DNA of 64,000 bases from Alkalihalobacillus deserti (GCF_020734105.1 NZ_JAJAFR010000009.1:1-64000); one strand, 5' to 3'; counted from the first letter of the stretch, positions 1 to 9,081 are shown. Numbers and translations are program-made. Notes: generated from the letters alone by a model not told the origin.

Positions 1-733
1 TCAAGGTACAGAACTCCGGGGGAGGCCTTAGTTTTTCTTAACCACCTAAACTCCCTACTCTTTCACCCTGCATAACGAATGGTGAAACCTTTTTCCTTTC
101 TCCATTTGTTATGCAGGGAATCGAGGGGCCAATCAAATAACTACCTCCCCAGACATAATTGAGGCTCACACCAATTTTCATCCCCTACTCAAACCACTAA
201 TCAAGGTACAGAACTCCGAGGGAGGCCTTAGTTTTTCTTAACCACCTAAACTCCCTACTCTTTCACCCTGCATAACGAATGGAGAAATCTTTTTCCTTTC
301 TCCATTTGTTATGCAGGGAATCGAGGGGCCAATCAAATAACTACCTCCCCCCAGACATAATTGAGGCTCACACCAATTTTCATCCCCTACTCAAACCACT
401 ATTCAAGGTACAGAACTCCGGGGGAGGCCTTAGTTTTTCTTAACCACCTAAACTCCCTACTCTTTCACCCTGCATAACGAATGGTGAAACCTTTTTCCTT
501 TCTCCATTTGTTATGCAGGGAATCGAGGGGCCAATCAAATAACTACCTCCCCAGACATAATTGAGGCTCACACCAATTTTCATCCCCTACTCAAACCACT
601 AATCAAGGTACAGAACTCCGAGGGAGGCCTTAGTTTTTCTTAACCACCTAAACTCCCTACTCTTTCACCCTGCATAACGAATGGAGAAATCTTTTTCCTT
701 TCTCCATTTGTTATGCAGGGAATCGAGGGGCAA
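1..733. repeat. Tandem ~200-bp repeats, about 3.65 copies, each with a long hairpin
   Basis: The same unit begins at 1, 201, 403 and 603; the last copy is cut at about 733. Copies 1 and 3 share one set of variants (CTCCGGGGG, ATGGTGAAACC) and copies 2 and 4 another (CTCCGAGGG, ATGGAGAAATC), so the array looks like a duplicated ~402-bp dimer. Copy 2 carries two extra C bases near 349. Each unit holds an inverted repeat: CCCTGCATAACGAATGG pairs with CCATTTGTTATGCAGGG, with one G-T position. In the even copies the stem continues through GAGAAA/TTTCTC, leaving a ~9-base pyrimidine-rich loop. No ORF fits. The array lies downstream of secF and continues to the window edge, so its full length is unknown. 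Confidence 0.9.
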
Positions 734-792
734 ATCTGGTTACTAGAAAAACTTGATCCTTCATAGCGTTATGCACAAGAATAAATGATATA

Positions 793-880
793 TGCACGAG
801 TTTTTAATTTTTTGCACAAAAACCAACTATAATTGCACAAGTTTTTAATTTTTTGTACAAAAACAGTTATATTTGCACAA
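793..880. repeat. AT-rich ~41-bp direct repeat
   Basis: TGCAC(A/G)AGTTTTTAATTTTTTG followed by (C/T)ACAAAAAC occurs at 793 and again at 834, and the start of a third unit (TTTGCACAA) follows at about 872. It fills the space between the 200-bp array and the end of secF. Nothing else is recognisable here apart from a short GGTACCCTTT/AAAGGGT inverted repeat at about 1001-1025, which may help end the secF transcript. Confidence 0.7.
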
Positions 881-1035
881 CCTGTATCAACTCCCTATCG
901 GCTTATCCATCAGTATTGAATGTACTAAATATAAGTTAAAAAAAGAGATGAAAATCAATAAGATTTCCACCCCCAAAAACAAGCTATTTATCTCTAATTG
1001 GTACCCTTTCCATTTCCAAAGGGTTGCAAATGCTT

Positions 1036-1980
1036 CTAAGTAGTTGGTTCACCTTCAGGTTGCTGTTTTGCATTTAACTTGTTTTTCTTAAACTGCTTCG
1101 CTTTCCAAATTAACCATAATTGAGATGCAAGAAACATCGAAGAATAAGTTCCAGCTACAAGCCCTACGAGTAAGGCAAAAGCAAAGGAGCGAATTGCCTC
1201 TCCTCCAAAAATAAAGATTGCAGCAGCTGCAAATACAACAGTTAAAACGGTATTGATTGAGCGTCCTAACGTTTGAACTAGACTTTTATTTACAATGCTA
1301 GCTAGGTCACTAAAGTCTTTGACTCGTTTTGCAAGTTTCATGTTTTCTCTAATCCGATCAAATGTAACAATCGTATCGTTAATTGAATAACCCACTATTG
1401 TTAACACAGCAGCAATAAAAGGAACATTGACTTCAATTTGTAACAAACTAAACACAACTATTATGAAAAAAGCATCATGTAATAAAGCGACAATTGCAGC
1501 GAGTCCATATAAAAATTCAAACCGAATCGTTACATAAATGATGATACCAATTGATGCAATCAACACAGCAAATAACGCATTTCGAGCTAATTCTTGCCCA
1601 ATGATCGGCTCAACCGTACTAATACTCGGTTCCGCTCCATATTTTTCTCCATAGTACGATTGAATCTCAACAATCTCAGCTGCCGTTAATACTCCGATAA
1701 AACCGACACTAGCCAATTCATTGTTATCACCAGCAAGCTGGATATCATCTGGAGTGTAACCTTCGCCAATCTGAGCAAAATCCTCATACACTTCATCTGC
1801 CGTTAACGTATCTTGAGCTAATAAATCAACTCTTGACCCACTCTCAAAGTCAATCCCAAGATTTAATCCTAGTGTAAGAAGCAAGATAACTCCTAGCAAT
1901 GTAAAGGCACCCGAAAAAACGAAAAACTTTTTTCGATGCTTGACGAAATCGATTTGTTTATTTTGAAAATTAAAGCTCAT
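1036..1980 (-). CDS. secF: Protein translocase subunit SecF
   Basis: SecF is an RND-type membrane partner of SecD that uses the proton (or sodium) motive force to help SecYEG/SecA complete protein export. The 314-residue product has one N-terminal membrane segment, a periplasmic-type domain opened by the LGIDFESGSRVDL motif, and five C-terminal membrane segments containing the family signature GYSINDTIVTFDRIREN. A longer reading from a GTG at 1989 is possible, but that codon touches the AAGGAAG ribosome site; ATG 1980 has proper spacing. It overlaps the secD stop by 11 bp, so translation is probably coupled. In B. subtilis SecD and SecF are one fused protein, whereas here they are separate frames. 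Confidence 0.95.
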   Translation of the reverse strand: MSFNFQNKQIDFVKHRKKFFVFSGAFTLLGVILLLTLGLNLGIDFESGSRVDLLAQDTLTADEVYEDFAQIGEGYTPDDIQLAGDNNELASVGFIGVLTAAEIVEIQSYYGEKYGAEPSISTVEPIIGQELARNALFAVLIASIGIIIYVTIRFEFLYGLAAIVALLHDAFFIIVVFSLLQIEVNVPFIAAVLTIVGYSINDTIVTFDRIRENMKLAKRVKDFSDLASIVNKSLVQTLGRSINTVLTVVFAAAAIFIFGGEAIRSFAFALLVGLVAGTYSSMFLASQLWLIWKAKQFKKNKLNAKQQPEGEPTT

Positions 1981-3271
1981 TGATTTCACCTTCCTTTACA
2001 CCGAACAAACGATATTTCTTATTCAGAGCTCGGCTATTTACCCATAAGCCAAGAAGGAGCCTTGAACCATATACAGCCGTAATAAAACTCATTAAAATAC
2101 TAACAATTAGCATAACAGCAAACCCTTGAACAGAGCTTGTCCCATAGGCAAAAAGGACAGAAGCTGCTAGAATCGTAGTAATATTCGCATCAAGAATCGT
2201 CGAAAGCGATCTACGGCTTCCTGCCTTGAATGCAGACATAATTGATTTTCCTGAGCGTATCTCTTCTTTAACTCGTTCATACGTAATAATATTGGCATCC
2301 ACCGCCATCCCGACACCTAATATTAAAGCGGCAATACCCGGTAACGTGAGGACTGCATTCATCCAATTAAATACAAGTAAGACTAAATAAATATAGGTTG
2401 TTAACGTAATAACAGCAATAATCCCCATAAAACGGTAATAGAAAAGCATGTAAAGAAAAATTAATGCTATACCAATAAATCCAGCGTAAACCGTTTTTTG
2501 CATTGCTTGTTCCCCTAAAGAGGCACCTACTGAGTTCGAAAACAATTCCTCAAGTTGGACTGGAAGCGCCCCTGCGTTTAATACCTCAGCTAGGAATTGT
2601 GTTTCTTCAACAGTGAAATTCCCTGTAATAGTCGCTGTGTTTCCAGGTATAACATCAATGACAGTAGCAGCTGATAAATATTTAGGATCTTCTTTCATCG
2701 CCTCATTCGCATAAGAGTCCACACCCTCTTCAAAATCAAGCCACATCACTAATAAATTTTCAGCTGGATTTCTTGAAATCATATCTCTTGAGATTTGCTC
2801 CATTTGGCGAGCGTCCTTTAGTGTTAAAGTAACCATCGGATCATTCGTATCAGGATGGAATGTTGCGCTAGCTCCATTTTGACTCAAATCTGAACCATCT
2901 ACCAACACTTCATCGTACACATCTCGAATCGTTAGGCTTGCTTCTGTCGAAAGGAGCTCACGTGCGGTTTGTTGATCTTCAACCCCGGCCAATTGAACTC
3001 GAATTCGATCATCCCCTTCGATACGAATGTTCGGTTCTGAAACCCCTAACACGTTAACCCTTTGATTAAGTGCACTTACCGTTGCTCTTAAAACATCATT
3101 ATTAATTAAATCGCCCTCATTAGCTGGTTCGACTTTATACAGAATTTCAAACCCACCTTGAAGATCTAGACCTAGCTTTATTTCCTTCGCAATCCCCATA
3201 ACAGTGGTACTAATTAAGCCTGCAAGAATAGCAACTATCAGGAAAAAAGCGAAAATCCGCCCTTTTTTCAT
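1970..3271 (-). CDS. secD: Protein translocase subunit SecD
   Basis: The 433-residue protein has an N-terminal membrane segment (about 6-28), the family motif LGLDLQGG at 33-40, a large extracytoplasmic domain, and five membrane segments after about residue 255 with the GMAVDANIITYERVKEE signature. It works with SecF to pull substrates through SecYEG. A strong ribosome site (AAGGAGGAAG) precedes ATG 3271. SecD plus SecF together (about 747 residues) equal the length of the fused SecDF of B. subtilis, so this looks like a clean split of an ancestral fusion or the unfused ancestral state. A long leader precedes it, starting from a consensus promoter at 3556-3585. Confidence 0.95.
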   Translation of the reverse strand: MKKGRIFAFFLIVAILAGLISTTVMGIAKEIKLGLDLQGGFEILYKVEPANEGDLINNDVLRATVSALNQRVNVLGVSEPNIRIEGDDRIRVQLAGVEDQQTARELLSTEASLTIRDVYDEVLVDGSDLSQNGASATFHPDTNDPMVTLTLKDARQMEQISRDMISRNPAENLLVMWLDFEEGVDSYANEAMKEDPKYLSAATVIDVIPGNTATITGNFTVEETQFLAEVLNAGALPVQLEELFSNSVGASLGEQAMQKTVYAGFIGIALIFLYMLFYYRFMGIIAVITLTTYIYLVLLVFNWMNAVLTLPGIAALILGVGMAVDANIITYERVKEEIRSGKSIMSAFKAGSRRSLSTILDANITTILAASVLFAYGTSSVQGFAVMLIVSILMSFITAVYGSRLLLGLWVNSRALNKKYRLFGVKEGEINEL

Positions 3272-3288
3272 ATTCCTCTTCTTCCTCC

Positions 3289-3342
3289 TTAGAAAAACTC
3301 ACCAATTCGCTTAGAATTCTTAAGAAACATTCGTTGTAACAT
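3289..3342 (-). other. Possible 17-codon leader ORF before secD
   Basis: The frame encodes MLQRMFLKNSKRIGEFF. Its TAA stop runs directly into the secD ribosome-binding site (TAAGGAGG). The start codon sits in the loop of a hairpin made by ATTCGTTG and CAACGAAT (about 3328-3356). Its own ribosome site is weak, so translation is uncertain. Position and structure would suit a leader that controls secD, but that is inference only. Confidence 0.3.
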
Positions 3343-3555
3343 TTATCCAACGAATAAATTCCAGCCTCGAATTTTTAGGCAGTGACCTTTGCTTTTTCTT
3401 AACTTCCTAATCACCTAGCGCTATTAACCCGAATGAATGCTCGAGAAACACTGCCTCTATTTTTCTACATAAGCTACGCTAGAGCAAAAAGACTTTTGCC
3501 ATTATGTAAAGATGATAATCTTTGAATCCGTACTCATGCTAAACACAATAGTTCT

Positions 3556-3585
3556 ATTATAACTTTACCAGAAATTCACTGTCAA
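3556..3585 (-). promoter_or_regulatory. Sigma-A promoter for secD-secF
   Basis: On the minus strand TTGACA (3580-3585) and TATAAT (3556-3561) are both perfect and 18 bases apart. Transcription would start near 3549, giving a ~275-nt untranslated leader with several inverted repeats, including AGGCAGTG/CACTGCCT closing a ~60-base loop (about 3377-3454). Confidence 0.8.
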
Positions 3586-3603
3586 TTTCCTCTAATAACA
3601 CAC

Positions 3604-3870
3604 CTATTTAGCAAAAAAATCGGTTGGGTCTGAATATGCATCGATCGTAAGCCATGTCATGAACGTTTGAGGCTTGAGTGTTAAGATCTCGCTCACAAAT
3701 TGATTTAAATGCATAAACTCCTTTTTCTTTCTTAACTGATGTAATACACAATTCCAGACTTCACCAACTGTAGCACGATTATAACCAAGGAAGTGAAGCT
3801 CATCTACTTTACTTATTAGAGCAGGCTCAACATTACCACGCCAAACTTCAAATTGCTGTTTTTCTGTCAT
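3604..3870 (-). CDS. comN: ComN-family post-transcriptional regulator (YrzD)
   Basis: The 88-residue soluble protein matches the ComN/YrzD family, which in B. subtilis controls comE mRNA and DivIVA-associated localisation. It is short, rich in hydrophobic and charged residues, and has no membrane segment or signal peptide. It lies just upstream of secD, as in B. subtilis, where yrzD is also next to secDF and spoVB. The start ATG has a GGAGG-type site (AGGGAGGATT). It stops about 20 bases before the -35 element of the secD promoter, so secDF is probably transcribed separately. Family assignment rests on recall of the sequence and on gene order. Confidence 0.8.
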   Translation of the reverse strand: MTEKQQFEVWRGNVEPALISKVDELHFLGYNRATVGEVWNCVLHQLRKKKEFMHLNQFVSEILTLKPQTFMTWLTIDAYSDPTDFFAK

Positions 3871-4040
3871 TGTTAATCCTCCCTAGAAAAAACTTTGGTC
3901 GGCCCCGCTTACCCCTAACAATAATTAAGGTGTCAAGTTGCCGACTGATATCTTAGCGTTTAGTGACCTCTCATCAAGACAGATTAGCTTTAAGAGACAC
4001 TTATTTGGTTGAATCCGCTATGCAAGACACTCTTCCTTCT

Positions 4041-4526
4041 TTAAAAAACTGAATACATCAGACTTGCAATTCCAAATCCCGCAATAATTACTCCTGTCGC
4101 AATTGCTGTAAGTGCATATCGAAATGGGATAAAAAAAAGAATAGCAGCTAGACAAGCAGAGTACGCACCGGTAGTAGGCAGAGGAATCGCTGTAAATAAA
4201 ATTAATCCAATCGCTCCGAACTTTTCTACATTATCACTTTTTCTCATCGTCCGATTGTAAAGCCAGTCATAAAAACGTTTATATCCTTTAAATCTTAACA
4301 TCCATTTGCTAATAGGTTGAAATAGCAACAAGATCGGAATAATCGGTAGCAAATTTCCACCAATTCCATAAAGCAAAGCTTCCGAAAAAGTAAAACCTAG
4401 TTGATGAGCAACTGGTATGCCTCCGCGTAGTTCAAGGATAGGCAGTGCTGATATGAATACAACAAGTAGTTCAGGTGGTAAAAAACTAAAATGATCAAAT
4501 ATAAACTGTTTAATTGCCTCTTTCAC
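4041..4526 (-). CDS. COG2426 family small multidrug export-type membrane protein
   Basis: The 161-residue integral membrane protein resembles the Sm_multidrug_ex family (PF06695). The conserved LELRGGIPVA stretch follows the first hydrophobic segment (residues ~21-40), and an IPLPTTGAYSA loop lies near residue 115; together these are typical of the family. About four hydrophobic segments are visible. Despite the family name, transport of drugs is poorly supported and the substrate is unknown. It sits between comN and the divergent spoVB, with its own leader and GAGAGGAAG ribosome site. B. subtilis lacks a copy at this place, so it is an insertion into the otherwise conserved order. Confidence 0.8.
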   Translation of the reverse strand: MKEAIKQFIFDHFSFLPPELLVVFISALPILELRGGIPVAHQLGFTFSEALLYGIGGNLLPIIPILLLFQPISKWMLRFKGYKRFYDWLYNRTMRKSDNVEKFGAIGLILFTAIPLPTTGAYSACLAAILFFIPFRYALTAIATGVIIAGFGIASLMYSVF

Positions 4527-4745
4527 TTTAAATCTTCCTCTCTAAAGTTGAGATCTCCTAGTGGCTGAAAATCGATGTAAAGCCATGTAAAGCCATGTCT
4601 ACACTTACTTCCTTTAAAATATTACAGAAAAAAAACGACGTTTATTTATAAACGATATAACTACTTGTCATGCTTGACCCACTATTAAGCATATAAATAA
4701 TAGCGCAAAATATCCATCATTTTTTTATGAAGGTAGGGGCTATAC

Positions 4746-6317
4746 ATGACGAAGCAAACATTTCTTAAAGGAGCGTTCATTTTAATTATCGCCGGTCTTA
4801 TCACAAGATTTCTAGGCTTTGTGAATAGAATCGTTGTTGCTAGAATAATGGGATCAGAGGGGGTAGGCCTTTATATGATGGCTGTGCCAACTTTGCTCCT
4901 AGTCATTACCTTAACACAACTTGGCTTACCGGTTGCTATTTCAAAGCTAGTTGCAGAAGCAGAAGCGAATAATGATCGACAAAGGATTAAACGTATCCTT
5001 GTTGTATCACTTACTATTACCACTATTTTAAGCATCGTTTTCACCGTAGCCATGATTGCCTTTGCACCATTTGTTTCTAATTATCTCTTAACGGATGCAA
5101 GAGCATATTATCCATTAATCGCCATTGCCCCAATTGTTCCCATTGTTGCTTTATCATCTGTGATGCGTGGATATTTTCAAGGTCGCCAAAATATGAAACC
5201 TACAGCTTACTCTCAAGTAATAGAGCAAGTTGTTCGAATTACACTTGTAGCACTACTAACAACCGCTTTTTTACCAATGGGTATTGAATACGCCGCAGCA
5301 GGTGCAATGATTTCGGTAGTCATTGGTGAACTGGCCTCTCTTATTTACATGATTTTTATGTTTAAACAAAAAAAACGTTTTAGACTTCGTCGTAACTTTT
5401 TTTCTTATGCAAAAGAAGGGAAACAAACCTTCCATGATCTAATGGCCATATCTCTTCCTGCGACAGGAAGTCGTCTTATTGGATCTATTTCTTTATTTTT
5501 TGAGCCCATCGTTGTTGCTCAAAGCTTAGCGCTTGCTGGAGTTGCCACAGTCATTGCAACAAGACAGTACGGGGAATTAGCAGGATTTGTTATACCTGTG
5601 CTTTTATTGCCAACGTTTATAACATATTCGTTATCTGTATCTCTTGTCCCAGCTATTAGTGAAGCGATTGCAAAAGAACATTATAAAACCATTCACCATC
5701 GTTTAAACCAAGCACTCCGACTAGCTCTTTTATCAGGTGGGATATCGGCTGTCATCCTATATGTGTACGCTGAGGCTATTATGGATTTGATGTACGATGC
5801 ACCAACCGTTGCAACTTACTTGAAATTGATGTCGCCATTTAGCATATTTTTATATTTTCAAGGTCCTTTGCAAGCTACCTTACAGGCACTAGATCTTGCA
5901 AAAGCAGCCATGATGAACAGTTTATTTGGAGCCGTGATTAAGATCGCCGCTATCTTTGTACTTGCTTCAAGACCTGAACTAGGGATTATGGGAGCAGCGC
6001 TTGCAGTTGTCATAGGTTTTGTTCTAGTCACTTTACTTCATTTTGCTTCTGTTGCTAAAACGATTAGCTTCACAATTGACACAAGGATGGTTGGAAAAGC
6101 TATCATACTCATTGCTGCTTCGACCTGGATTGGTTACCTCCTTGCCCAATTTGCCTTTCCCTCTTTCACTCATCTTTGGAAGACTTTGTTAGCAATCGGC
6201 GTTACCACTATTTTCTATAGTGTACTAATGCTTGTATTAGGTTTAATAAAACATGAAGAAGCCATGCGTATTCCTGTTCTCGGAAAGTGGATTGCCTCTC
6301 TTATTCCACATTCTTAA
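4746..6317 (+). CDS. spoVB: Stage V sporulation protein B, MOP-superfamily flippase
   Basis: The 523-residue polytopic protein has about 14 membrane segments and starts MTKQTFLKGAFILIIAG. SpoVB belongs to the MurJ/Wzx-type MOP superfamily and is needed for spore cortex peptidoglycan, probably by flipping lipid II across the outer forespore membrane. Length matches B. subtilis SpoVB (518). A ribosome site (GAAGGTAGGGG) precedes the ATG. It is transcribed alone and ends in the hairpin at 6321. Expression is expected in the mother cell under sigma-E, but I could not define a convincing sigma-E promoter. Confidence 0.93.
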   Translation: MTKQTFLKGAFILIIAGLITRFLGFVNRIVVARIMGSEGVGLYMMAVPTLLLVITLTQLGLPVAISKLVAEAEANNDRQRIKRILVVSLTITTILSIVFTVAMIAFAPFVSNYLLTDARAYYPLIAIAPIVPIVALSSVMRGYFQGRQNMKPTAYSQVIEQVVRITLVALLTTAFLPMGIEYAAAGAMISVVIGELASLIYMIFMFKQKKRFRLRRNFFSYAKEGKQTFHDLMAISLPATGSRLIGSISLFFEPIVVAQSLALAGVATVIATRQYGELAGFVIPVLLLPTFITYSLSVSLVPAISEAIAKEHYKTIHHRLNQALRLALLSGGISAVILYVYAEAIMDLMYDAPTVATYLKLMSPFSIFLYFQGPLQATLQALDLAKAAMMNSLFGAVIKIAAIFVLASRPELGIMGAALAVVIGFVLVTLLHFASVAKTISFTIDTRMVGKAIILIAASTWIGYLLAQFAFPSFTHLWKTLLAIGVTTIFYSVLMLVLGLIKHEEAMRIPVLGKWIASLIPHS

Positions 6318-6320
6318 AAT

Positions 6321-6359
6321 GAATTCGCCTCCTGAGTCACAAGCTCAGGAAGCGAATTC
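6321..6359 (+). terminator. Hairpin after spoVB
   Basis: GAATTCGC-TCCTGAG pairs with CTCAGGA-GCGAATTC around a short loop. The following T tract is poor, so it may act as an mRNA end stabiliser as well as a terminator. Confidence 0.65.
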
Positions 6360-6423
6360 ATTTAGTAAGATAAACAGAATTATCTATTCAATCAGTTATT
6401 ATCATTTTGGTTAATTCTAATAT

Positions 6424-6470
6424 AAAAAGCTCCACCTCTTTAACCATATATCAAGAGGTAGAGCTTTTTT
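6424..6470. terminator. Bidirectional terminator, spoVB / DUF421
   Basis: AAAAAGCTC-ACCTCTT pairs with AAGAGGT-GAGCTTTTTT. A runs on one side and T runs on the other let it work in both directions. Confidence 0.8.
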
Positions 6471-7122
6471 ACCTTTCATCCTTTAAATCAACGAAAAAGG
6501 TATCTCGGTCTTTTAATGCACAGTAGGAGATCTTTTTAATGTCACGATAACCAAGCTTACGCATTTGCTGACGTAACCATAATGGTGTTTGGTTGATTTG
6601 ACTTAAATGTTCATCTTGGACTTTTCCATCTAATATTAATGGCAGAGGCATCATAGGCTGTTGGTACTCACCCTCTTGTTTTTCAATAACGGATAATTTA
6701 CCAGAAGGCTCCAAAATCGCAAACTCTACATCCGATATTTTACTTATCTTATTCTGCCTTAATTGAACAAGAAGATCGTCAAAATTATATCTCTGTCTTC
6801 TCATTTCTTTCTCATCTATCTTCCCCTCATTTATTAATACAGACGGCTTGCCATCAATTAATTTTCTTAGATGATTATTTTTTAAAGAAATAAGAGCTAA
6901 CGCTATTTGAATTGTAGATAAAATAACAATTGGGATAATCGAATACATCATTGGAACATCAATATTTTCAATAGATACAACTGCAAGTTCGGCAATCATG
7001 ATTGAAACAACAAAATCTAGTACAGATAATTGTCCAATTTCTCTTTTCCCCATAAATCGCAGAACAAAGAGAATAATGAAGTAGATGAATATGGTTCTAA
7101 GCATGATCGTCATATAATCCAT
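6469..7122 (-). CDS. yrbG: YrbG-like DUF421 membrane protein
   Basis: The 217-residue protein carries three N-terminal membrane segments (about 7-25, 32-52, 58-78), then a soluble domain typical of DUF421/YetF proteins, including the signature LRFMGKREIGQLSVLDFVVS. Members affect spore or envelope properties in Bacillus, but the biochemical role is not known. It lies next to spoVB as in B. subtilis yrbG, here convergent with it. A GGAGGAG ribosome site precedes the ATG. The reverse-strand end is marked by the shared terminator. Confidence 0.85.
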   Translation of the reverse strand: MDYMTIMLRTIFIYFIILFVLRFMGKREIGQLSVLDFVVSIMIAELAVVSIENIDVPMMYSIIPIVILSTIQIALALISLKNNHLRKLIDGKPSVLINEGKIDEKEMRRQRYNFDDLLVQLRQNKISKISDVEFAILEPSGKLSVIEKQEGEYQQPMMPLPLILDGKVQDEHLSQINQTPLWLRQQMRKLGYRDIKKISYCALKDRDTFFVDLKDER

Positions 7123-7203
7123 TAATTTCTCCTCCTTGCGATATATCTAATAATAGTATGACCGAAGGAGAAGAACACATGATTTGAAGCTTTTGGAAAA
7201 AGC

Positions 7204-8493
7204 CTACATAAATTGGCTAAGATAACGAGTATATAAGTAAACAGTAGAGATAATAAACGAAACAATAGCAACTGGTAAACCTACTTTTAAGAATTCCCAG
7301 TAGCTAAATGGATGTTTTGCTTTTATTGCCATCCCCGCAACAATTACATTCGACGTTGCCCCAATAATCGTGGCATTGCCTCCTAAGCAAGCACCAAGAG
7401 CTAGTGCCCACCATAGCGGTTCAAGATTATTCATTCCAAATTCTTGAAACTCCAATATCACAGGAATCATCGCAGCAACAAACGGAATATTATCGACAAA
7501 TCCGGATAAAATGCCTGAACCCCAAAGAATGATTAAAGCCGTTTTAGGCAGATCTCCTTCGGTAAAATAGATAATTGATTTGGCAATCTCATCGATGATA
7601 CCTACTTCCTTCAATCCACCAACAAGCATAAACAAACCGATAAAGAAAAAAAGTGTAACCCATTCAATTGAACGGAAAACCTCTTCCATTTCTTGTTCTT
7701 CATGTGTAATTAACATTAACAACAGAGCGCCAACCATCGCAATACTCGTTAATTCAACATGAATAAATGGCTGAATAACAAAACCTAAAGTAGTCAGCGT
7801 TAGTACCGAAACCGACTTAACAAGCAGTTTTTTATCTTTAATGTATGTAGTTGGATCAATGGCTAGTATCTTCGCTTGATCTTCTTTCGAAACAACCAGT
7901 TGCTTTTTGTAAAGAACAACTAATCCTAATATGACCACTGCAAAAATTAAAATAACAACAGGACTCAGATGAAAAAGAAAATCATTGAATGTTAAATGAC
8001 TCACAGCTTGACCAATCATTAAATTGGGAGGATCACCAATAAGAGTTGCCGTCCCCCCTATATTTGAGGCCATTACAATGGTAATTAAAAAAGGAACAGC
8101 TGGAAGCTTTAATAATGTCGTTAAGGTAAAAATGATCGGAACAATTAACAAAACCATTGTCACATTATTCAAAAACGCTGATCCAAAAGCGGTTAAACTT
8201 GAAATCATTACAAGCAACGGAATCGGGCGGCCACGTACCCCCTTTGCTAACGAAACTGCTACATACTCAAAAAAACCACTTTGACTTGTAATAGAAACTA
8301 AAATCATCATTGCTAGTAAAAGCGTAATCGTATGCCAATCTATATGGTGCAAAAAGGCATCATTTATCTCATACACACCAAATACAAGCATGAGTACCCC
8401 ACCAAAGCAGGCGATGACAGCTCGATTTAATTTCTCAGTAATAATAAAAAAGTAACTGCAAAGAAAAATGATTAAAGCTAAGGTTACCCCCAT
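7204..8493 (-). CDS. ArsB/NhaD-like (ion transporter superfamily) permease
   Basis: The 429-residue membrane protein has about 11-12 hydrophobic segments. It shows two inverted halves, each with a re-entrant motif: FGSAFLNNVTMVLLIVPI with IGGTATLIGDPPNLMIG in the first, and SGFVDNIPFVAAMIPV with GGNATIIGATSNVIV in the second. These are hallmarks of the IT superfamily that includes ArsB, NhaD and SLC13 carriers. Substrate could be sodium, a dicarboxylate or an oxyanion; no arsR or arsC neighbour supports arsenic resistance. It interrupts the conserved yrbG-yrzE order and has its own GGAG ribosome site. Confidence 0.8.
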   Translation of the reverse strand: MGVTLALIIFLCSYFFIITEKLNRAVIACFGGVLMLVFGVYEINDAFLHHIDWHTITLLLAMMILVSITSQSGFFEYVAVSLAKGVRGRPIPLLVMISSLTAFGSAFLNNVTMVLLIVPIIFTLTTLLKLPAVPFLITIVMASNIGGTATLIGDPPNLMIGQAVSHLTFNDFLFHLSPVVILIFAVVILGLVVLYKKQLVVSKEDQAKILAIDPTTYIKDKKLLVKSVSVLTLTTLGFVIQPFIHVELTSIAMVGALLLMLITHEEQEMEEVFRSIEWVTLFFFIGLFMLVGGLKEVGIIDEIAKSIIYFTEGDLPKTALIILWGSGILSGFVDNIPFVAAMIPVILEFQEFGMNNLEPLWWALALGACLGGNATIIGATSNVIVAGMAIKAKHPFSYWEFLKVGLPVAIVSFIISTVYLYTRYLSQFM

Positions 8494-8650
8494 GTTTGTA
8501 CTCCTCTCCTCACATTTCTACCATCTTATGACAAGCTTGTTTGAAACATGTCCAAATTTCATTAGACAACAAATAATGCGTCTATTATGAACAAGCCTGA
8601 ATAAGCTGTAATAAGAGTTATTATTTTTCTTTTGAAAGGAGAGAAGTTTT

Positions 8651-9028
8651 TTGACTTATCGTGGATTTTTTCCTGCCGTTTTATTTGGTTTAACAACGAT
8701 TCTCGTAATCGCTCTTTCTTTTAGTCTTGTTGTATCACTCGTCTTAACGTTTACTTCACTCACCGAACACTCAGTACAATGGCTTATTACCATCGTTGCT
8801 TTTGTGACCATGTTTTTAGGTGGTACTATAGCTGGGGCTAGAGCAAAAGAGAGAGGTTGGATCGCTGGGGCAATTACTGCATTGCTGTTTTCTTTATTAA
8901 CATTCATTATTCAATATCTTGGTTACGATAATAGCTTTACAAATGAACAGTATATGTATCATGGGGGATATATTTTGGCGGCTGCTTTTGGGGGAATCAT
9001 TGGCGTGAATCTCTCAAGTAATAAGTAA
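8651..9028 (+). CDS. yrzE: TIGR04086 membrane protein (YrzE)
   Basis: The 125-residue protein has four membrane segments and glycine-rich turns (GGTIAGARAKERGWIAGA) typical of the YrzE/TIGR04086 family found beside yajC in Bacillus. Function is unknown. The start is a TTG seven bases after AAGGAGAG; there is no ATG in a better position. It is transcribed towards yajC and ends at the shared terminator. Confidence 0.8.
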   Translation: MTYRGFFPAVLFGLTTILVIALSFSLVVSLVLTFTSLTEHSVQWLITIVAFVTMFLGGTIAGARAKERGWIAGAITALLFSLLTFIIQYLGYDNSFTNEQYMYHGGYILAAAFGGIIGVNLSSNK

Positions 9029-9035
9029 ACATTGT

Positions 9036-9066
9036 AAAAAAGCGTAGCGAAAATCGCTACGCTTTC
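9036..9066. terminator. Bidirectional terminator, yrzE / yajC
   Basis: AAAAAGCGTAGCG pairs with CGCTACGCTTTC around AAAAT. Confidence 0.85.
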
Positions 9067-9081
9067 TTATGTACTAACTAA

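Noticed and set aside
1..733. CRISPR array
   Set aside because: Units are ~200 bp and continuous, with no short repeats separated by unique spacers and no cas genes.
1970..1989. SecDF as a frameshifted pseudogene
   Set aside because: Both halves are full length with intact motifs and secF has its own ribosome site, so two functional genes are more likely.
7204..8493. Arsenite efflux pump ArsB
   Set aside because: The fold agrees, but no ars genes are near and the same motifs occur in sodium and dicarboxylate carriers, so a specific name is not justified.
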